DNA of 23,047 nucleotides from positions 1-23,047 of the forward strand of contig DGKJ01000071.1 in assembly GCA_002387735.1 (NCBI GenBank). Direction: 5' to 3'. Position 1 is the first letter of the stretch. Each line of letters opens with the position of its first letter. Position numbers and translations under genes: made by a program. The notes under the pieces were generated by a model. The model saw nothing but the letters and a program-made list of their open reading frames with translations, was not told the origin of the DNA and searched no databases. This DNA comes from Bacteriovoracaceae bacterium UBA4573 (GTDB lineage Bacteria; Bdellovibrionota; UBA1018; UBA923). Below are positions 22,848-23,047 of the stretch, one piece after another.

Positions 22848-23047
22848 TTATTTCAACAAATCAGCTACGCCGGCTCGTTCTTCTTCTAATTCTTTGAGCG
22901 TAAGCGCGATGCGCTCTTTGGAGAACGCATCAATTTCAAGACCTTGAACAATTTTGTATTCGCCATTTTCGGTAGTGCACGGGTACCCAAATACAATATC
23001 TTTAGGAATGCCGTAGCTGCCGTCGGACGGAACACCCATCGTGGTCC
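22848..23047 (-). CDS. mdh: Malate dehydrogenase (partial, C-terminal end only)
   Basis: About 66 C-terminal residues are present and the 5' end is beyond the window. Malate dehydrogenase oxidises malate to oxaloacetate with NAD+. The visible part (MGVPSDGSYGIPKDIVFGYP, then YKIVQGLEIDAFSKERIALT and LKELEEERAGVADLL) matches the C-terminus of the longer, cytosolic-type malate dehydrogenase group rather than the short Escherichia coli type. It lies 114 bp before sucC on the same strand, consistent with a TCA-cycle gene cluster. Confidence 0.93.
   Translation of the reverse strand, partial: TTMGVPSDGSYGIPKDIVFGYPCTTENGEYKIVQGLEIDAFSKERIALTLKELEEERAGVADLLK

Noticed and set aside
1..23047. A CRISPR array, mobile element, tRNA/rRNA gene or a new defence-type gene cluster
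   Set aside because: No repeat arrays, transposase or integrase motifs, tRNA-like cloverleaf or defence-domain proteins are visible; nearly all coding sequence is accounted for by known core families.

Overview
This window reads as a chromosomal stretch of a Gram-negative bacterium. It encodes an outer-membrane secretin and a general secretory (type II) pathway, an apparent lipoprotein, and core metabolic and translation genes. GC content looks moderate. The VLCAD-type acyl-CoA dehydrogenase, the HD-GYP-family protein without the GYP tyrosine and the long GspD/GspC variants suggest a Bdellovibrionota or 'deltaproteobacterial' lineage. That placement is inference and cannot be proved here. I see no mobile element, phage, CRISPR array, tRNA or rRNA.

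Layout: (1) 1-9430, minus strand: one tightly packed type II secretion operon, read right to left as gspC-D-E-F-G-H-I-J-K. gspK runs off the left edge, and several junctions are ATGA or TAATG stop/start overlaps. (2) 9431-9608: a divergent intergenic region with a candidate gspC promoter. (3) 9609-11339, plus strand: a lone long acyl-CoA dehydrogenase, convergent with the next block. (4) 11352-16107, minus strand: infC-rpmI-rplT-pheS-pheT. A terminator-like hairpin lies between rplT and pheS, and infC appears to use an AUC start codon. (5) 16236-16871, minus strand: an unrecognised Cys-rich putative lipoprotein. (6) 17110-18495, plus strand: a pseudo-receiver/HD-GYP-like regulator. (7) 18500-23047, minus strand: mdh (partial)-sucC-sucD-ndk-nadE, a TCA-cycle, nucleotide and NAD cluster probably co-transcribed at least from sucC.

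How the parts work together: the secretion block supplies every core piece from the inner-membrane clamp protein (GspC) through secretin, ATPase, platform and all five pseudopilins. GspL, GspM and the prepilin peptidase are not in the window. The translation block joins initiation factor 3, two 50S proteins and both PheRS subunits, as in many bacteria. The mdh-sucCD-ndk-nadE block links the oxidative TCA cycle to NTP balancing and NAD supply.

I do not see a wholly new multi-gene system. The most interesting signals are regulatory or small-scale. They are a 39-nt near-perfect inverted repeat followed by a T-run inside the nadE 5' coding region, the rplT/pheS attenuator-like hairpin with no room for a downstream promoter, the AUC start of infC with a leader hairpin, a 20-nt intergenic motif shared by two operons, and the receiver domain with Asn in place of the phospho-acceptor Asp fused to an HD-GYP domain reading GFP.
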